From positions 1-64,000 of the forward strand of contig JAZAYU010000178.1 in assembly GCA_038501625.1 (NCBI GenBank): 64,000 nucleotides of DNA, written 5' to 3'. How positions within the stretch are numbered: position 1 is the first letter of the stretch; every line of letters begins with the position of its first letter. The position numbers were made by a program, and so were the translations under genes. This DNA comes from Corbicula japonica (taxonomy: Eukaryota > Mollusca > Bivalvia > Venerida > Cyrenidae). The notes under the pieces are model-generated. The model was not told the DNA's origin. It saw only the letters and a program-made list of their open reading frames with translations, and searched no databases. Below are positions 1 through 13,090 of the stretch, one piece after another.

Positions 1-140
1 TAATCCATTCATACATTTATTAGGGGAAACCATCATGTAGTCAAAATGATGATATTTCACTTAATGTCACTTCAATTAAATCCTTTTTTCGTTGTTGAAT
101 GTTAAAAAATAAGCTGCAATATTGTGTTTATTTATAACAG

Positions 141-3100
141 CTGGTAAGCCTTGGAACAAACTGCCAGCAGTCACTCCAGCACAGATCACCACAGCCAGAC
201 AAGTGAAGAAATTCCTCACAGGTCGTCTTGATGCCCCGGTTAGTCAACTTTCATTTATTCCTAGAACAGCAGACTTACCTTTATTCTGTAATACAATCAT
301 AGATCTACACTTTAAACTGGTGTGCAAAGTGTACAGTTGATTCTATGTTGATCAATCCAGTAAAATGCTAGTCTGCGATCTATTAAAAGCAATTATGTAG
401 GATAAGAGTTAAAATGCCAATTATCTTAATGTATTTTAAAGCCTTAGTTGCTGGCTAAAGTGATTTTAATACCAGTTATTCTTATAATTATTTTTATTAT
501 TTCATCTTCTGAACATTTATTATTATTTATGAGCTGTCCATTATTTGGACATTTTCAGTGCTAAGTTATTTAGGATAACAAGAAATATGCTTTTTTGAAA
601 ACGGGGATATTTTGTGTACTGAGTGATTGTAGTTGCATCTTGTGATACAGATTGCCTGTTTATTTTCTGAAATTAACCTAAATTAACCTAACTTGGCACT
701 TGAACTCTGCTAAGCCTATCTAGCTCTACTGACATGCTGGCCAGAAAAGGAACACTTAACAGGTGTCTGTGCATCAGTGTGCAAAATATATTTCAAAAAG
801 ATAAAATATGGGTTACATTTAAATGATTTTCTACAGGTTGTAAGTTACCCACCATTCCCTGGCAATGAGTCAAACTACCTGCGAGCACAGATTGCACGTA
901 TCTCAGCTGGTACCCACATCTCCCCGCTCGGATTCTACCAGTTCGATGAGGAGGAAGAAGAGGAAGAGGAAGGAGAAGGTAACTCTCATCAATTTAATAA
1001 TATTGTATAAATCAGTTCTCTCTCTCATCATCAGTAATGCCATCAAGTTGCCTTCATTTGGAGAGAGCTTTCTAACAATCAAAACAATCTAAAAATGGAA
1101 GAGATGTATGGAATATGGTAAGTCTCCTGCATTTTTATAACCTTGTTAATACTAAAATGAAAATAAATATGTCACACTTTAATTCAAAATGAAACACATT
1201 TTTATACAAAATCTCTGATTTATTTTCAGATTTTTTGTATTGCATTCTATTGTTACATAATTATGATGTGTATATTCCCTTTCAGGTCGTGACAACTTTG
1301 TAGAGAACCTTGATTTTGAGGGTATCCCCACAAAGGAGCTGACAGACCCCTCTCTGTCCAACTGGGTCCATCATGTGCAACATATTCTACCACAGGTAAG
1401 GGTGTTACCAAATCCATTATTAGTATGAAAAAGTCTCAGACGAGAGTGAGCAACAATTTTTATAATAAGTTTAATCTCCTGTCTAATGTCCACTGATACC
1501 ATCTTAATATCTTTATTTTTTTATTCATGAGTTTTTCCTGAAACTATTTTAACGATATAATTTTATTATTACTGCAACAGTATTATTACAGATTTAAATC
1601 TGATGCCCCAGAAACTTCAGTAATATGTTAAAAATAGCAAACATTACACAAATCATGTCATTTTCATGTTAATAAACAGGGTCGTTGCTCCTGGTGGAAT
1701 CCCGTACAGAAGAATGAAGATGAGTTTGAGGATGAAGAAGAGGAGGAGGAACGTGAGGAACCAGACGAGCCGGAACCTGAGCAGGGGCCACCTCTCCTCA
1801 CACCTCTGTCTGAGGATGCTGAGATTGGTAACATGCCACCATGGACTGCTAAGCTGTCATCTAACCTCATCCCTCAGTTTGCAATTGCCTGCATCCACTC
1901 CAATCTCTGGCCTGGTGCTCATGCTTTTGCAACTGGAAAGTAAGTGATTGTTACGTTGAACATATCTTTAAAGAAATGATTCATTCAGTTTCAAGAAATT
2001 TGAGCTGATGTCCCCATAAATGAAAAAACATCATTTGAATATTTTTGACCAAAATTAAATCTATAAATGCTATGCACAGCATTTGTCACATCTGTGACCA
2101 GCCTTGGCAAGGTGATTTGTCCGGTTGCAAGAATAATGAATTAGGCCAAATGTCTACATATTTGTTGAAGAAATACCACTGGGATATTTCACATTTTGAA
2201 TTTAAAATATAAATGCAGTGCACAGCGTTTGTCTCTTTGTAAACAATGTTTTACCCAGGTCAGCATAGCTATCATGCAGTCTGATCAGTCTATTATGTAA
2301 ATAAAAACTAAATATACTCAACAAAAAAAGAAACCTGACACTGTATCTTTGAATAAGTATGAGGTGCATATTCAAAATCTATATATTTTTGCACCTTCCA
2401 AAAGAAAATAACCACTGAATCACTTGTTTCATGCACCAAAAATATCAAAATGCATAATTAAGTTCAAAACATGCACAATTTTTATTACATACCACAATTC
2501 AATTAGCTTTAAATCTGATTCCAGGAAAATACACCAAATATAAAGTGTCAGGTTTCTATTTTTGTTGAGTATATATAAATTTAGTGGAAAAAAAGGTAAA
2601 ACATGGCAATAAACAATGAATGGACTGGCACAAATTAAATTGAAAAGTGTCTTCATAGCTTAAATTCTGGTAACACGTTCTTGGAGATCTATTTAAAAAC
2701 AGATGCTTTGTGAATACAAGTAACATAGGTCCTGAAGTTGATATACTACCATCAGAGTTATTGAACTTTGATCGGAGGCTTGTCTCATATCACAGGGATA
2801 TGATCGCTTAGAAATCACTGAGCTTATTTTCAGAACCCATCAATGAAAAACTGTAGGTATCTGACAGAACTGAAGTCATCGTTTTATAACCTATGTGTCT
2901 TGTCTTGATGAAACCCTTTAAGCGTTTATCAAGGTGTAAAGACTTTTTTCATGCTAACTCACTTCTTACCTGTTACATCACTGTTTGCAGGAAGTTTGAG
3001 AATGTGTACATTGGTTGGGGCCACAAATATAACCAAGACAACTACAGTCCACCATCAGTACCTGCAATCATGGAGGAGTTCCCAAGTGGCCCCGAGATCA

Positions 3101-3219
3101 CTGAGGCTGAGGATCCAACTCCTGAGGAGGAGGCAGCTCTGAGAGCCGCACGACAGGAAGCTGCCGAGGCTGCTGAGGACATGGAAGAGGCAGAAGAAGA
3201 ACAGAGCGATGATGATTAG
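141..3219 (+). CDS. RSPH4A: Radial spoke head protein 4/6 homolog A, 3' five exons (5' part outside window)
   Basis: Subunit of the radial spoke head in motile cilia and flagella, which passes signals between the central pair and the outer doublets. Visible exons: 141-238, 837-978, 1286-1395, 1680-1939 and 2991-3219. All have AG/GT borders and compatible phases, giving about 278 codons to the TAG at 3217-3219. Recognisable family motifs in order are [79 protein letters not shown] and [13 protein letters not shown]. Acidic linkers (poly-Glu after YQF and after the WWNP segment) and an acidic tail ending in SDDD are typical of the family. The N-terminal part lies upstream of the window. Vertebrates have two paralogues (RSPH4A, RSPH6A), so the symbol is the closest choice, not a proven orthologue. 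Splice borders were inferred by eye from phase and homology. Confidence 0.93.
2317..2569. mobile_element. mariner-type MITE in RSPH4A intron
   Basis: A 253-bp element with roughly 26-bp terminal inverted repeats (left CTCAACAAAAAAAGAAACCT, right its near reverse complement ending TTTTTGTTGAG). It is flanked by TA at 2315-2316 and 2570-2571, the target duplication of Tc1/mariner elements. No coding capacity. It lies in the intron between the exons ending at 1939 and starting at 2991. Confidence 0.75.
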
Positions 3220-3247
3220 AATGTTAACAATTGTAGCAATAACTGAA

Positions 3248-3283
3248 AATAAACATTTATGTGCATTCAAAATTGAAAATAAA
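3248..3283 (+). promoter_or_regulatory. Tandem poly-A signals of RSPH4A
   Basis: AATAAA occurs at 3248-3253 and again at 3278-3283, about 30 and 60 bases after the stop codon. That fits a very short 3' UTR. Confidence 0.6.
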
Positions 3284-3598
3284 GAGATTTTTATTGTGCA
3301 TTGTTTCCAATCAGCTTTAATGGGTATTTCATTCTTTTTATGGATTACAGTGCCTTTGATTCTTGAACTTAAAATGTTAATGTTAAAATATTCCCAAATG
3401 TTTGGAAATATGGAATGTGCTGCTCTCTCCCTTAGAAGTTGAAACTTGTGCTTGTATATACATGTATGTAAGAGTTGACCAAATCTGTGATACTGAAGGA
3501 AAATATTCCTTACAATGTGTAAATGTTGTCTCATTCATTGAAGCTTAATTCCATTGTTTCAATATTGACCCAATATCATAAACCTGAGATTGGAGACC

Positions 3599-3679
3599 AG
3601 TCTCAAATCTGAAGCATCTGTTGGCTGAAATGGCGACCAGTTGCCATTTTAGCCAATCAGATGCTTGAGATTTGAGACT
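3599..3679. repeat. 81-bp fold-back hairpin downstream of RSPH4A
   Basis: The left arm begins AGTCTCAAATCT and the right arm ends AGATTTGAGACT. The arms pair over about 37 bases with few mismatches around a short loop near 3636-3642. No target duplication was recognised. It may be a small MITE or a structured 3' transcript end. Confidence 0.7.
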
Positions 3680-3899
3680 TGTGCCCTAATTAAGTTATAT
3701 GATCTTGGGCCATTGACAGTATATGACTATACTGTCATTCTTCCTGGAGGTAACTCTGAACTCTGCATTTTTATTTCATTTATGAAGAAAGGAGATCATA
3801 CTTTGTATAAGTTATGGATTATTTATCAAATAAATTTACTTAAAGAGATAATATCTTTATTTGTGATATTCTTATTATTATTGATGCACATTTAATTAG

Positions 3900-6800
3900 A
3901 AGGAGTCTATAATTTTATATGGTTTGTGAGGACCTATTATCAAGCAGTGATTGGTTGAAAATACAAAGGTAGATTAAAGAAAATTACGTTCAGAATACAC
4001 ATCCTAGTATGATGTAGTTATGAAGTCACCTAGAACACAGGCAACTGCAAAAATACTGAACGGAAAACCACAATATGTAGATTCGAGTTTAATAATCTGA
4101 CACGTTGTATCAATATTGTGGATAAACATGTGCTAAAATCATTCATTGTAAGGTATATAATAAATACGTTTACTGTTTTTTCTATATTTTTGATGAGTAT
4201 TTTTCTTAACTTCTGACTGCATTTTGTCACAGTTACGCACCTTTGTCACTGAAACTATAAGAAGACAATCTGGTTTTATCGCATTGCGGCGTCTTCTTGT
4301 TTGGTAATATACCAGTGATTTATGAATCAATCATGAAAAATGGTTGGGGTCTCGGTCAAACTAAAGGCATATGATTTAATAGTGTTTTAAAAATGCCAGT
4401 TTCTAACTGTTCGTCGTTATTTCATACCATTGCATTTGTAACATCGTGACATTCATTGAAGATAATACATTAAAAAGGGTGTTTTTCTATGTTGATAAAA
4501 GATTTATTGGCCTTCTGCTGAGTTGATGGACACCAACGTTTTGTTATACATTCCTCCTTTACATTATACAGACATGAGCTCAACCCGGGGCTGGGCGGCT
4601 TGGACAGTATTATGCATTTCCACAACTGCCCACAAGCATTATCTGTCAAACCGGTCCTGCAATATTTTCATATTTGTCGTATTCTGTTGCTTCAAAGTTT
4701 TCTTTTTCATCTTCTGTATATTAAGTAGAATTGTTTGTGCCGTGTGACATGTTATTACATACATTCAGTTAGTGCTGTTATCCGAATCGATCGTTTTACG
4801 ACCACGGATATGCTCGTCCATCCATTGTTTTCTTGTTTAGGGCATGTACTCTTCTATATTTGGGGAAAACAAGCCAATATGGAACGGTTAACATCTAAAA
4901 ATACCGCAATGCATTTTCAAAGATAAAATTATGCTTAACTTTCAATACTATATTTGCAGTGCCATGATTTTATATTTTAATGTGTTCGGTTGATTTACGG
5001 TGTTAAAGTTGCAATCAAGTGTTATGACCGGACATTTGAAACTGTTGCACAAAAAGAAATCAAAGACTCGGGCTCGTATGATCATGAGATCACAGTTTAA
5101 ATTTAAATAATAAACACTACATATAGTTCTGCATTTGTTGTAACTCAGTTTTTAACACCACTAAACAATTATTACCGGCGCTAAATTACATAGTTTATTT
5201 GGTTACAGTTTCAACGCGTAAACAGTTCTACCTCCATCTCTCCCTACCCCGCCCCCCCCCCCCCCCCCCCCACACACACAAGCTGCCCCGTTTTTACGAT
5301 TTTATATCAAGTCAACCGAACTTCATTTATAATCATTTAACTATGAAAATCAAGCCACCGCAATTTTTTTATAGAATTTATAGTAAAGCACAACTTTATC
5401 TATGAAGAGCATTATGATATGAACATTCGCTGATTGATATGGAACTCGAAAATATTTTCAAGAACAAGGAATAATTCGGCAGCGGAAGACTTCTGGAGAT
5501 TGAGGTTTTAGCTGATGGGACATCGTCCAATTTAAAACAGGTATACGATATTGTTACCCAACAAGAAGAATAAACAACATATTTTGTCAATAAAACGTTC
5601 GAAGAGAGATTACAGTTATGGTTTTGATATTTTCATCTTTTTTACTGCCGATTTTATTTGATTCCTAAACGACAAACACCATCGTTTTCCTGACGCAAAA
5701 GTATGGTCAAATAGTACGAGTTATTCTAGGAAACTGGCTCTTATTTATGCAGTCGATACAATTTTAAGATCACCTATCTTTTACAAAGACAAATTTCCCT
5801 CTGATTTGAAACCAATAAAGCGGCGGACATGATTTTGTCGGAAGATGAGTTCCATATTCAGAGTTCCCCCGGCGTGTATGATAGGGTCTTCCAAAGACTG
5901 AATGTTTAGGCACGAAAGAAAACATGTTCAATCTCAACAAATCTCAAATGAATTTCTTGTTTTTGTTTTTCAAAACAGATTTTACATGTTATCGTTGAAA
6001 TTTGTAATAAAGACAGAGTTTCTTTATCACAGATCATTCCAGACGTTTTACCTGAATAAGATAATACATTAAAACAATCGCAATAAAAAGATAATCATTT
6101 AAAAGATAGACATCTGCCAGCCATGTGCCTCAATACATGTGATAACAACAACTACTTACTCTCACAGAGTAAAAGGATGTTACAAAATTCTAATTTTATA
6201 ACTTAATTCAGCATATGGGACCTCTACCGACTAATGAACTAAAAAAGAATGCGATAGTATTGCTCTGGATAGAGAACAATTACTTAACAAAAATGAAAAA
6301 CACACAGTCACAGACGAGATTCGAACCAACTTTGGCTTCACGTATCCTAACAACAACATTCAACGTCTACCTTGACCCGACAGCTTCTATACGTCACTTG
6401 CGTTGGAAGTGATATACAGTAAAAGTCAATCTGCAGTTAGTTTCCTTCTCCCAATAACTGCTTTATTTTTGTTTGTTGAAATATTATAATCAATGGGTAA
6501 GGTCTGTGTGTTATATACTATTCAAAATAAGTTGGAGTCTTCTATACTACTGAAAGTTTACTAATAACTTGTTAATCGACGTGTTCGAGTGTTGTTTAAA
6601 AAAGATACATTTTATAAGCAAACAACATTCTAAGAACAAATATGTGACAAAATAGCCAGTTAGAGCTAACATTCGCTGAAGACGGGGAAATTTATGTTAT
6701 CTGAAAGTGAAGTATAGAACAGCTTCAGTTTTTACCAAAAAAGAGTAGGTTTGCCACTGACGGTTACCTATGGTTTATCTTTTTTGTTAAATGTTTTTGG

Positions 6801-7070
6801 TGTCCCTTTTCTTTTCAAGTGATTGTAAAATGAGTTGTGCTCTTGTTTCTCTCGTCTATTTGTCAATGTGGGGAGGCTATGGTTTCTCTTGGACGTTTTT
6901 AAAATGCAAAAAAATATCATTCCAAATGTTTAGCAACACAACGAATTGGTGACTGTTATGATGAATACGTTAGGGCTAAAATAGGCAAGAGTTATATTTA
7001 AAAGATGTTTTATGTCAACTGCAGGTGTACACGACGCTTTAGGTTACTATTCCTGGTTGAAAATGTTAAA
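3900..7070. other. Gene-free AT-rich interval with repeat fragments
   Basis: No ORF here resembles a protein family. Visible pieces: a fragment of the dispersed repeat called R3 around 4570-4700 (also at 16157-16354 and 19880-20030), a 20-base poly-C run at 5252-5271 followed by CACACACA, and a fragment near 6100-6200 resembling repeat R2 seen at 16975-17300 and 57210-57530. Nothing else recognised. Confidence 0.5.
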
Positions 7071-7520
7071 TAGGCTGACCGTGAACAGTCATGTTCAGAA
7101 AGCGCAGCCTCCCTACACAGCCAAAAAAGTAGAGCACAACATGGTGCTCTACAGTAACAATGTCACATGAACAATGAAAGCCACCGAACGCAACAATTTT
7201 GAAAATATTGGAGGCTCGGTGAAATGCAAATTATTGTCCATACTTTCTAGCATCGGTTTGAACGAGTTCAAATTTTAATCCATCCCAAACAAATGTAAAA
7301 ATGACCGTAAACATGGAGTGACTGAACAATATTCAAAACTGAACTAGCTGGGATACTTAACCCAAACATTTGTATTAGTTTATAATTTGATCAATTAAAA
7401 ACAACATCTCAAACAATTAACAAAAAAAATCAGAAAGGTACGGTAACCGTATTTTAACAATTAATAAAATGTAAATCAGAGGGCTACCGCCTTCGAACCA
7501 TGTGTGGGAAAGCAGTTTAA
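7071..7520. repeat. R1/R3 dispersed repeat fragments
   Basis: 7090-7160 carries the R1 hallmark CAGCCTCCCTACACAGCC. 7166-7300 carries R3 text (ACCGAACGCAACAATTTTGA...GGCTCGGT). 7415-7500 again matches the R1 core (AACAATTAACAAAAA, GGGCTACCGCCTTCGAAC). This is mosaic repeat debris without coding potential. Confidence 0.6.
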
Positions 7521-7574
7521 AACATGTAACAATGTTACTTTCTGGACACTCCTTGCCTGGTATACCATTTCGAC

Positions 7575-7650
7575 ATTTCAAGAAAACATCACTTGCTTTA
7601 CTCTTTTAACTTTTAAGACATCATTTGGTTACCGTTATTACATTTTAAAG
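7575..7650 (+). pseudogene. Partial duplicate of the C1q signal-peptide exon
   Basis: The text AAGAAAACATCACTTGCTTT followed by ACTCTTTTAACTTTTAAGAC repeats, about 90 bases upstream, the start of the signal-peptide exon at 7668 (AGGAAAACATCACTTGCTTT). It has no start codon in frame and hits stops. It looks like a small local duplication of the first ~60 bases of the exon. Confidence 0.6.
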
Positions 7651-7667
7651 CATTAAAGTCAACAGGA

Positions 7668-9174
7668 ATGTTCAGGAAAACATCACTTGCTTTACTCTTT
7701 TTGACTTTAAAGGCGGTATTTGGTATAGAACCGCAGTGTTCACCTTTTCATTACCAGGAACAAAGGATCGAAAAAAATGGTAAAACTGGAAATATTAGTG
7801 CAGAAAATGAAAGATGACATAACAACATTACAACAAAGAGTACATGTAGTGGATGAGATAGAAACTTTGAAAGAGGACAGAAAGCTTTAAAAACAGAACC
7901 AGAAACTGAAAAAATAGCAATGAACAATGTTATTCAGCAACTAATGGATAATGTTTCAACATTACAACACATGGTGGAAGCAAATGATGATGAAATTAAG
8001 ACGTATGCAAACGAAGTGGAGGCTATTAAAGGTATTTTGATTAATGTCATTGTTGAACTATTAATAGAATTAGTTGATAGAATTAATATGTCGGCAAATT
8101 TGGGCTTATAGATGTTTGGTTAACTCCATTTTATATTAAATACAAGAATCCATGAACAGCTTTTAGGGATAAAAACCTGTTACAAATTTTGACTAGAAAA
8201 GTTTAGTTATGGATATAGCGTTGCATAATTGGCGGATTCTGTTAAAAGCTGATTGATTTTATGGATTAAAAGTATAATCGTATGTATTCGGAAGCGGTTT
8301 ACTTTTTATGTAAGTGGTATGAATTACGTGAACAGAAACACATCCCTTACATAAAGACGAGATTCTGTATAATGGATTATCAATATAAATCGGTTATTTT
8401 ACATTAAAAGAATTGGACGGCATAATTTTAATTTACATTTTTTGTGCGATAAAATAGAAAAAAATGAATAGACATAAATTATGTATTCCAATTTAAAGTT
8501 TAACATAACTTTCGTTAATATTTGTTAACATTTTATTTGATTTTATATATAAAGCACTATAATAAACGCACGTTGTTTTCTTACTTAAAAAATCGTATTC
8601 AAAATTACAAATTTAGAAAATGTAAACATCCTTTGTAGTTTGAAATTGCATGTCCTGATTAATTCGCTGTTGTGATATATGTATGTTTACGGTCGCATGT
8701 TCATGTTCTTGTAACATTACAGTAAACTGACACATATCTATACTGAACCGACTTATTATTATGTCGCAGATTCAGTGGTGATGCCGACAACTGTCTTCTT
8801 CGCTAAAGAGGTCACTCAAAAGAATCTAGGAAGCGGAGCTTTCATCTACAAAACAGATGTGTTAAATAAAGGCAAGGGATACGATACCACTACAGGAAGG
8901 TTTACAGCACCGGTTGGCGGAACCTACCCATTAACTGTTCAGTTTTGTATGGCTGGGAGAGGAGATTCTATCTATAACAGTATTGTTTTAGATGTCATTG
9001 ACATAAAGAGGGTATTTTGGTAATAATGGCGACAGCAAGTGCTACACTACAGACGTACTTCAGGTTCTTAAACCGGGTGCTTAGGTCTGGGTGACAGGTC
9101 GAGGTGGATCGGGATCACTTTGGGAGAGCTCGGAAGCCTGGAATACTTTCAGTGGGGTTCTTCTGCATAAATAG
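7668..9174 (+). pseudogene. C1q-domain protein, unit 1 (decayed)
   Basis: Same two-exon plan as the intact units. Exon 1 (7668-8031) encodes a signal peptide followed by the family motif EPQCSPFHYQEQ. An extra A in the run after CAGGAACAAAGGATCG then shifts the frame, and a one-base loss at AAGCTTTAA shifts it again. The coiled-coil part remains recognisable up to the donor AAAG|GTATTTT. Exon 2 (8770-9174) follows the acceptor ...GTCGCAG and encodes a C1q domain (TVFFAKEVT, GRFTAPVGGTY). It shifts frame near 9010 and has TAG at the position where the other units have CAG (before VWVTG). The conserved C-terminus [10 protein letters not shown] survives in another frame. With two frameshifts in exon 1, and a frameshift plus a nonsense codon in exon 2, it is almost certainly non-functional. 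C1q-domain proteins are secreted pattern-recognition or lectin-like molecules in bivalve immunity. Confidence 0.88.
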
Positions 9175-9711
9175 AAAAAAAAGTACACAAACCTGAAGGA
9201 AAACGGAAATCAAATCGATTCGTGAATTTTGAAACATGAATATCATCTACTGTTCACAAGCATTATTATTTATCTAAACAACTTTAGTGATAAGCATTAA
9301 GTTAGAATGAATAAAACAAATAGTGAAATAATTTTGAGATAATTATAATCATTTACCTGATTTTTACGGACGGATTTAAACGTACATTTAGCGAATATTT
9401 AAATTAAGAATGGAATTTCTATAATCCATATGTACATGATTCAACATACAAACGTCGGGCAGGTATTCCTTTATTTGTTGTCAGGTGTTTGTCCCACCCA
9501 TGTTAGTTGGATTGTGTTTCTTAATATTTCAAACGAAATTTTTAATAGATCAATTAATAATTCTTACGCGAAAACATTACAAAATTTTTTAAAACGAAAT
9601 GAGGACTCTGGTGTGCAAACGTTGCGCTGATCATATGTTTTTCACTATATTAGACAGTTTCTTTCACGTGTTGAAACAATCCCTCGATGTAAAACTTCTA
9701 TGAGAAAAAAA

Positions 9712-10396
9712 AAGAAATATGCATATCAAGAATGGCCACATCCAGCAGACACAGCCTCCCTACACAGCCAAAAAGAAGAGAGGAAAAGAGAGCATGGTAT
9801 TACAATAATCAGTTTAAAAATGGACGCCACAAACAAATAACGAAAGTGAGAACCAGAAGGGTTACCGCCTTGGAACGGTCAGTGGCAAAACAAATTGCCA
9901 CTGAGGGCTTAAACCAGATTCTAGGGTGCACCAACCTCACACTTGCCCCAACAGGTTCTCTTATTACAAAACAAGTCTTATTGAAATAACTCCAACCCAC
10001 CCAATCGGCTCAACAATGTTGCATGCAAAAGCACACAAACATATAAAACATAAGAAGCTAATAGCATTGCAAAGCCAAAGGGCGGGTACTCAATGATCTT
10101 ACCGAGACCAGAGCACCTGGAGTAAAATCAGCAAGAACACGATGACAGGGATAAAAGAAACAAATCGATCTTCTAGGTTCTTTTAAGAAAAGATTTCCCC
10201 ATAAACCTTCATAAACTCTTAAAACCCTGCCACCGTCGTGCAACCAAAGAGGTAAGCATAATGATCAACTGTAGATGGGTTAATCACCAGGCCTGCAGAG
10301 CGCTGTAAAATATTATGTTGGTTACCTTTCTTTTTAAATTTACAGATGGTTTTTACGAATAACCTGGAGAAATTAAAATTGCCTTTTATCTTCTTA
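9712..10396 (+). repeat. R1 dispersed repeat, near full-length copy
   Basis: Reference copy of a ~0.7-kb repeat that recurs across the window in both orientations. Hallmarks in order: ATATGCATATCA, CACAGCCTCCCTACACAGCC, GGTTACCGCCTTGGAACGGT, CAGTGGCAAAACAAATTGCC, CACACTTGCCCCAACAGGTT, GGGATAAAAGAAACAAATCG, CCACCGTCGTGCAACCAAAG. Short ORFs on both strands are by-products. The ends are not defined well enough to assign a transposon class. Confidence 0.75.
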
Positions 10397-10399
10397 AGT

Positions 10400-11310
10400 T
10401 TATAAATTAAATTTCTATAAAAATCTTTTTAAAAAGTTATCGAATATGAATTGACATTATTTCTTGCTCCGTCCACGAGCGCAAAAGTTTCGTGATATTA
10501 AACAATCCCAAAAAGTAGATAGATAGATATCCTTTTAGTCCTCCAAATCCAGTCAATGCGAATGTCCGTGGGTCAGACAGAAGGTCCGGTATTTGTCCAT
10601 TTTGACCGACGAAAACTTCTGTTACTGTCGGATACAATGTTAGGTGCAAATTACAGCAGCCGGAAAGTCTACAGTGCTTCATTTTCTCACAGACTTACAC
10701 TATAGCTTCATCTCCTATTCTGAATTAGCTTTTTGATCAAGGCTTTCAAATCTGTATTTTGCGAGTAAAACTAACCTGAAGACATTATAAAGCACAAAAA
10801 TACAGCGTAACCAGTTAACTCTTTCGCGATATGCACTGGAATACCCCACCCCCAGCTTCGCGCCATATTCAGTTTCACTTTGTCAAAAATATTAAGCATA
10901 AAGATAAAATTTTTCATAAACTCAAAATATAAAAGCTGGTTGTTATTTAACTTTATTTTATCAACGTTTCGGCATAAAGCCATTTACAAGAGATGCGCAG
11001 AATATTACGACTATAAGGTTTAAGTTTGCAAAGGTGTGGTTTTAAAACAATGAGAATGATGTTAGTGTAGAAATATTATGTATATCTCTGGAGAAAGGCT
11101 ATATGCCGAACGTGCAGAAAATAGTGAAAACAATTGTGTTTTAGTTAAGTTCGTCCCTAATGGGATGTAGATAGCATGTCAAACTATAAATGCAAATGTT
11201 TTGTTTGTCAACTTCTTCTATACACTGTTCATTTTTACCTTTCTATTTTTTCTTGACGGTACGGATTTACCTGTATATATTACCATACTTATTAGTCTAT
11301 CTACATTTAT
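10400..11310. other. No recognisable feature
   Basis: AT-rich sequence between an R1 copy and the 11315-14004 element. The short ORFs here show no family resemblance and no repeat structure was noticed. Confidence 0.4.
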
Positions 11311-11690
11311 ACATCGTCGGCCTAATATCAAAACCTCGTATCTACCAAATTTTCAGAAAATCACTTTTTTGCACCGCGGGAATACAGAAAATCTAGCGCG
11401 AAATCTGTCAAAATCTCGCACCTGTAAGCCAATGGGAAAGGATCAAGATAGTTATTTGTTAAAATATCGTATTCAAATTAGTGGATATTTCACAGGTTCA
11501 AAACCTCGTATTTTACCAGACTTTTTTTATTTGACGTTGTGATTGTTTTTTACCACATTGGTTTGAATTGTCCAGTTAAATACCTACACTTAAATCAATT
11601 GTTAAAGGAAAACTGGTCGGATTTGTAGCATGTTTTGTTAACATTGTTGCGAAAAGGCTCAGCCAAATTAGCTAATTTGCTGTTATAAAA

Positions 11691-11965
11691 ATGTGAAATA
11701 TGCATAACAGGAATCAACACATCCAGAAAACACAGCCTCCCCACGCAACACAAAAGTAGAGAGGAAAAGAGAGCATCTGTTTATAAGAGGATTTAAATAA
11801 GACACCACAAACAATTAACGAAAAAGAGAATCCCTGTGGTTACCCCCTTAGAACGGTCAGTAGCAAAACAATTTGCCGCGGGGCGGTTAAATCAGGATCT
11901 AGGCTGAACCAACCTCAGACTTGCCCATAACAAGTTCTCATATAAACAAACAAGTACAAAAGTTA
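11691..11965 (+). repeat. R1 fragment nested in the 11315-14004 element
   Basis: Starts GTGAAATATGCATAACAGGA, contains CACAGCCTCCCCACGCA and the GAACGGTCAGTAGCAAAACA core, and stops after the ACTTGCCC...GTTCTCAT segment. The 3' half of R1 is missing. Confidence 0.7.
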
Positions 11966-12149
11966 AAGTTGTAATTTTACTTGGTCAACGGTTAACTGAA
12001 TATTTAATTCGATATCTCACCGACTGCGTTTAAGCCAGTTTGTTGTTTAGCTGTTCTTAAACAACTTTCGTAATAGAAATTGACAGATTTTCAGATTGAC
12101 TATTTGCGTTGGTCTCCGTTCAGCAAAATGTGGGTCCATATTTTTGAAA

Positions 12150-13090
12150 CTACTTGAGACATCCCCAAACTTGAAATAAATATTCAACATCAAAATGTGC
12201 ATCATTATCAAAAACACCCATAACCCTGATACAAATACTTTTCATGATATGCCCCTTTTGCACGTAAATTTTGTGTTAAAGATAATATACACGTGGTTTC
12301 ATAACTTAAAAACTACTTATATATCAAAATGAAACTTGTTATATGAATTCACCATCAAATCCACAAATTAACCAACAACTTCAAGACTCATAACTGTAAT
12401 AATTGAAATCGGTCTTGTAAGGAGAAAATGGAAAAAAGTGTTGTACTGCAGATTTTCTGAAAATTTCGACGACTTGATTTTCCCTTTGACGCGCAATTAA
12501 GGCGCAGTTTTAAGCAAAGGGGGCGCTGAAGTCGCCTCAGTCGCCCTCTCGGCCAATCCCTGACAAGACCCATTACTCAAATATTTTACAAAATATGTCG
12601 CACTGTCACTTAATTTTGTGTTCACAACAATATGCACTTGACCCATAACTTTGAAACTACTTGGGATATTACTGTAACATTGAAACTTGGAATTAACATT
12701 CACCATAAAAATATACACCATTGTCAACAAGACCCATGACTCTACTTTCTAATCTGCCTCTTTTCACTAAGATTTTGTGTTTTCCAAAGTATGCGCTTGG
12801 TCCATAACTACTCCACATATCAAATTGAAACTTTGAGAATATATATAATAATCTTCACCAAACCATCAAGACCCATAACTTTGCTACAACTATTTTAAAA
12901 CTATTTCACTTAGATTTTGTCTTAAAGTTTATTTGCACTTGGTCCATAACTGGAACTAATACAGGTATCAACTTCAAACTTGAAACACAACATCATAATC
13001 TGCATAACTTTCACCAAGACCAGGTCTACACTTGTTTTAAGGTTATGCCTCTATTTTCATTAGTTTATGTTAAAGTTTTCATTCGGTAAC
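12150..13090. repeat. Degenerate tandem repeats, period roughly 150-170 bp
   Basis: The phrase CCATAACT, followed by an ACTACT / AAACTTG / ACCATCAA pattern and TTTTGTGTTAAAG-like text, recurs about five to six times (near 12215, 12325, 12640, 12800, 12870, 12950). Units are strongly diverged and indel-rich. No coding frame runs through them. Confidence 0.5.

Noticed and set aside
1664..1947. Serine- and arginine-rich ORFs in alternative frames
   Set aside because: Shadows of the acidic, GAG/GAA-rich RSPH4A exon 1680-1939.
3055..3534. 159-codon ORF on the - strand
   Set aside because: It overlaps the last RSPH4A exon and its 3' UTR in antisense, has biased low-complexity composition and no family resemblance.
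6318..6327. GATTCGAACC, a reversed tRNA box B, as a tRNA gene
   Set aside because: No matching box A, anticodon arm or acceptor stem was found in the flanking sequence.
9732..10243. ORFs of 61-85 codons in the R1 repeat, seen again at 57964-58369
   Set aside because: They recur only because R1 recurs. Frames are broken differently in each copy, with no protein family resemblance.
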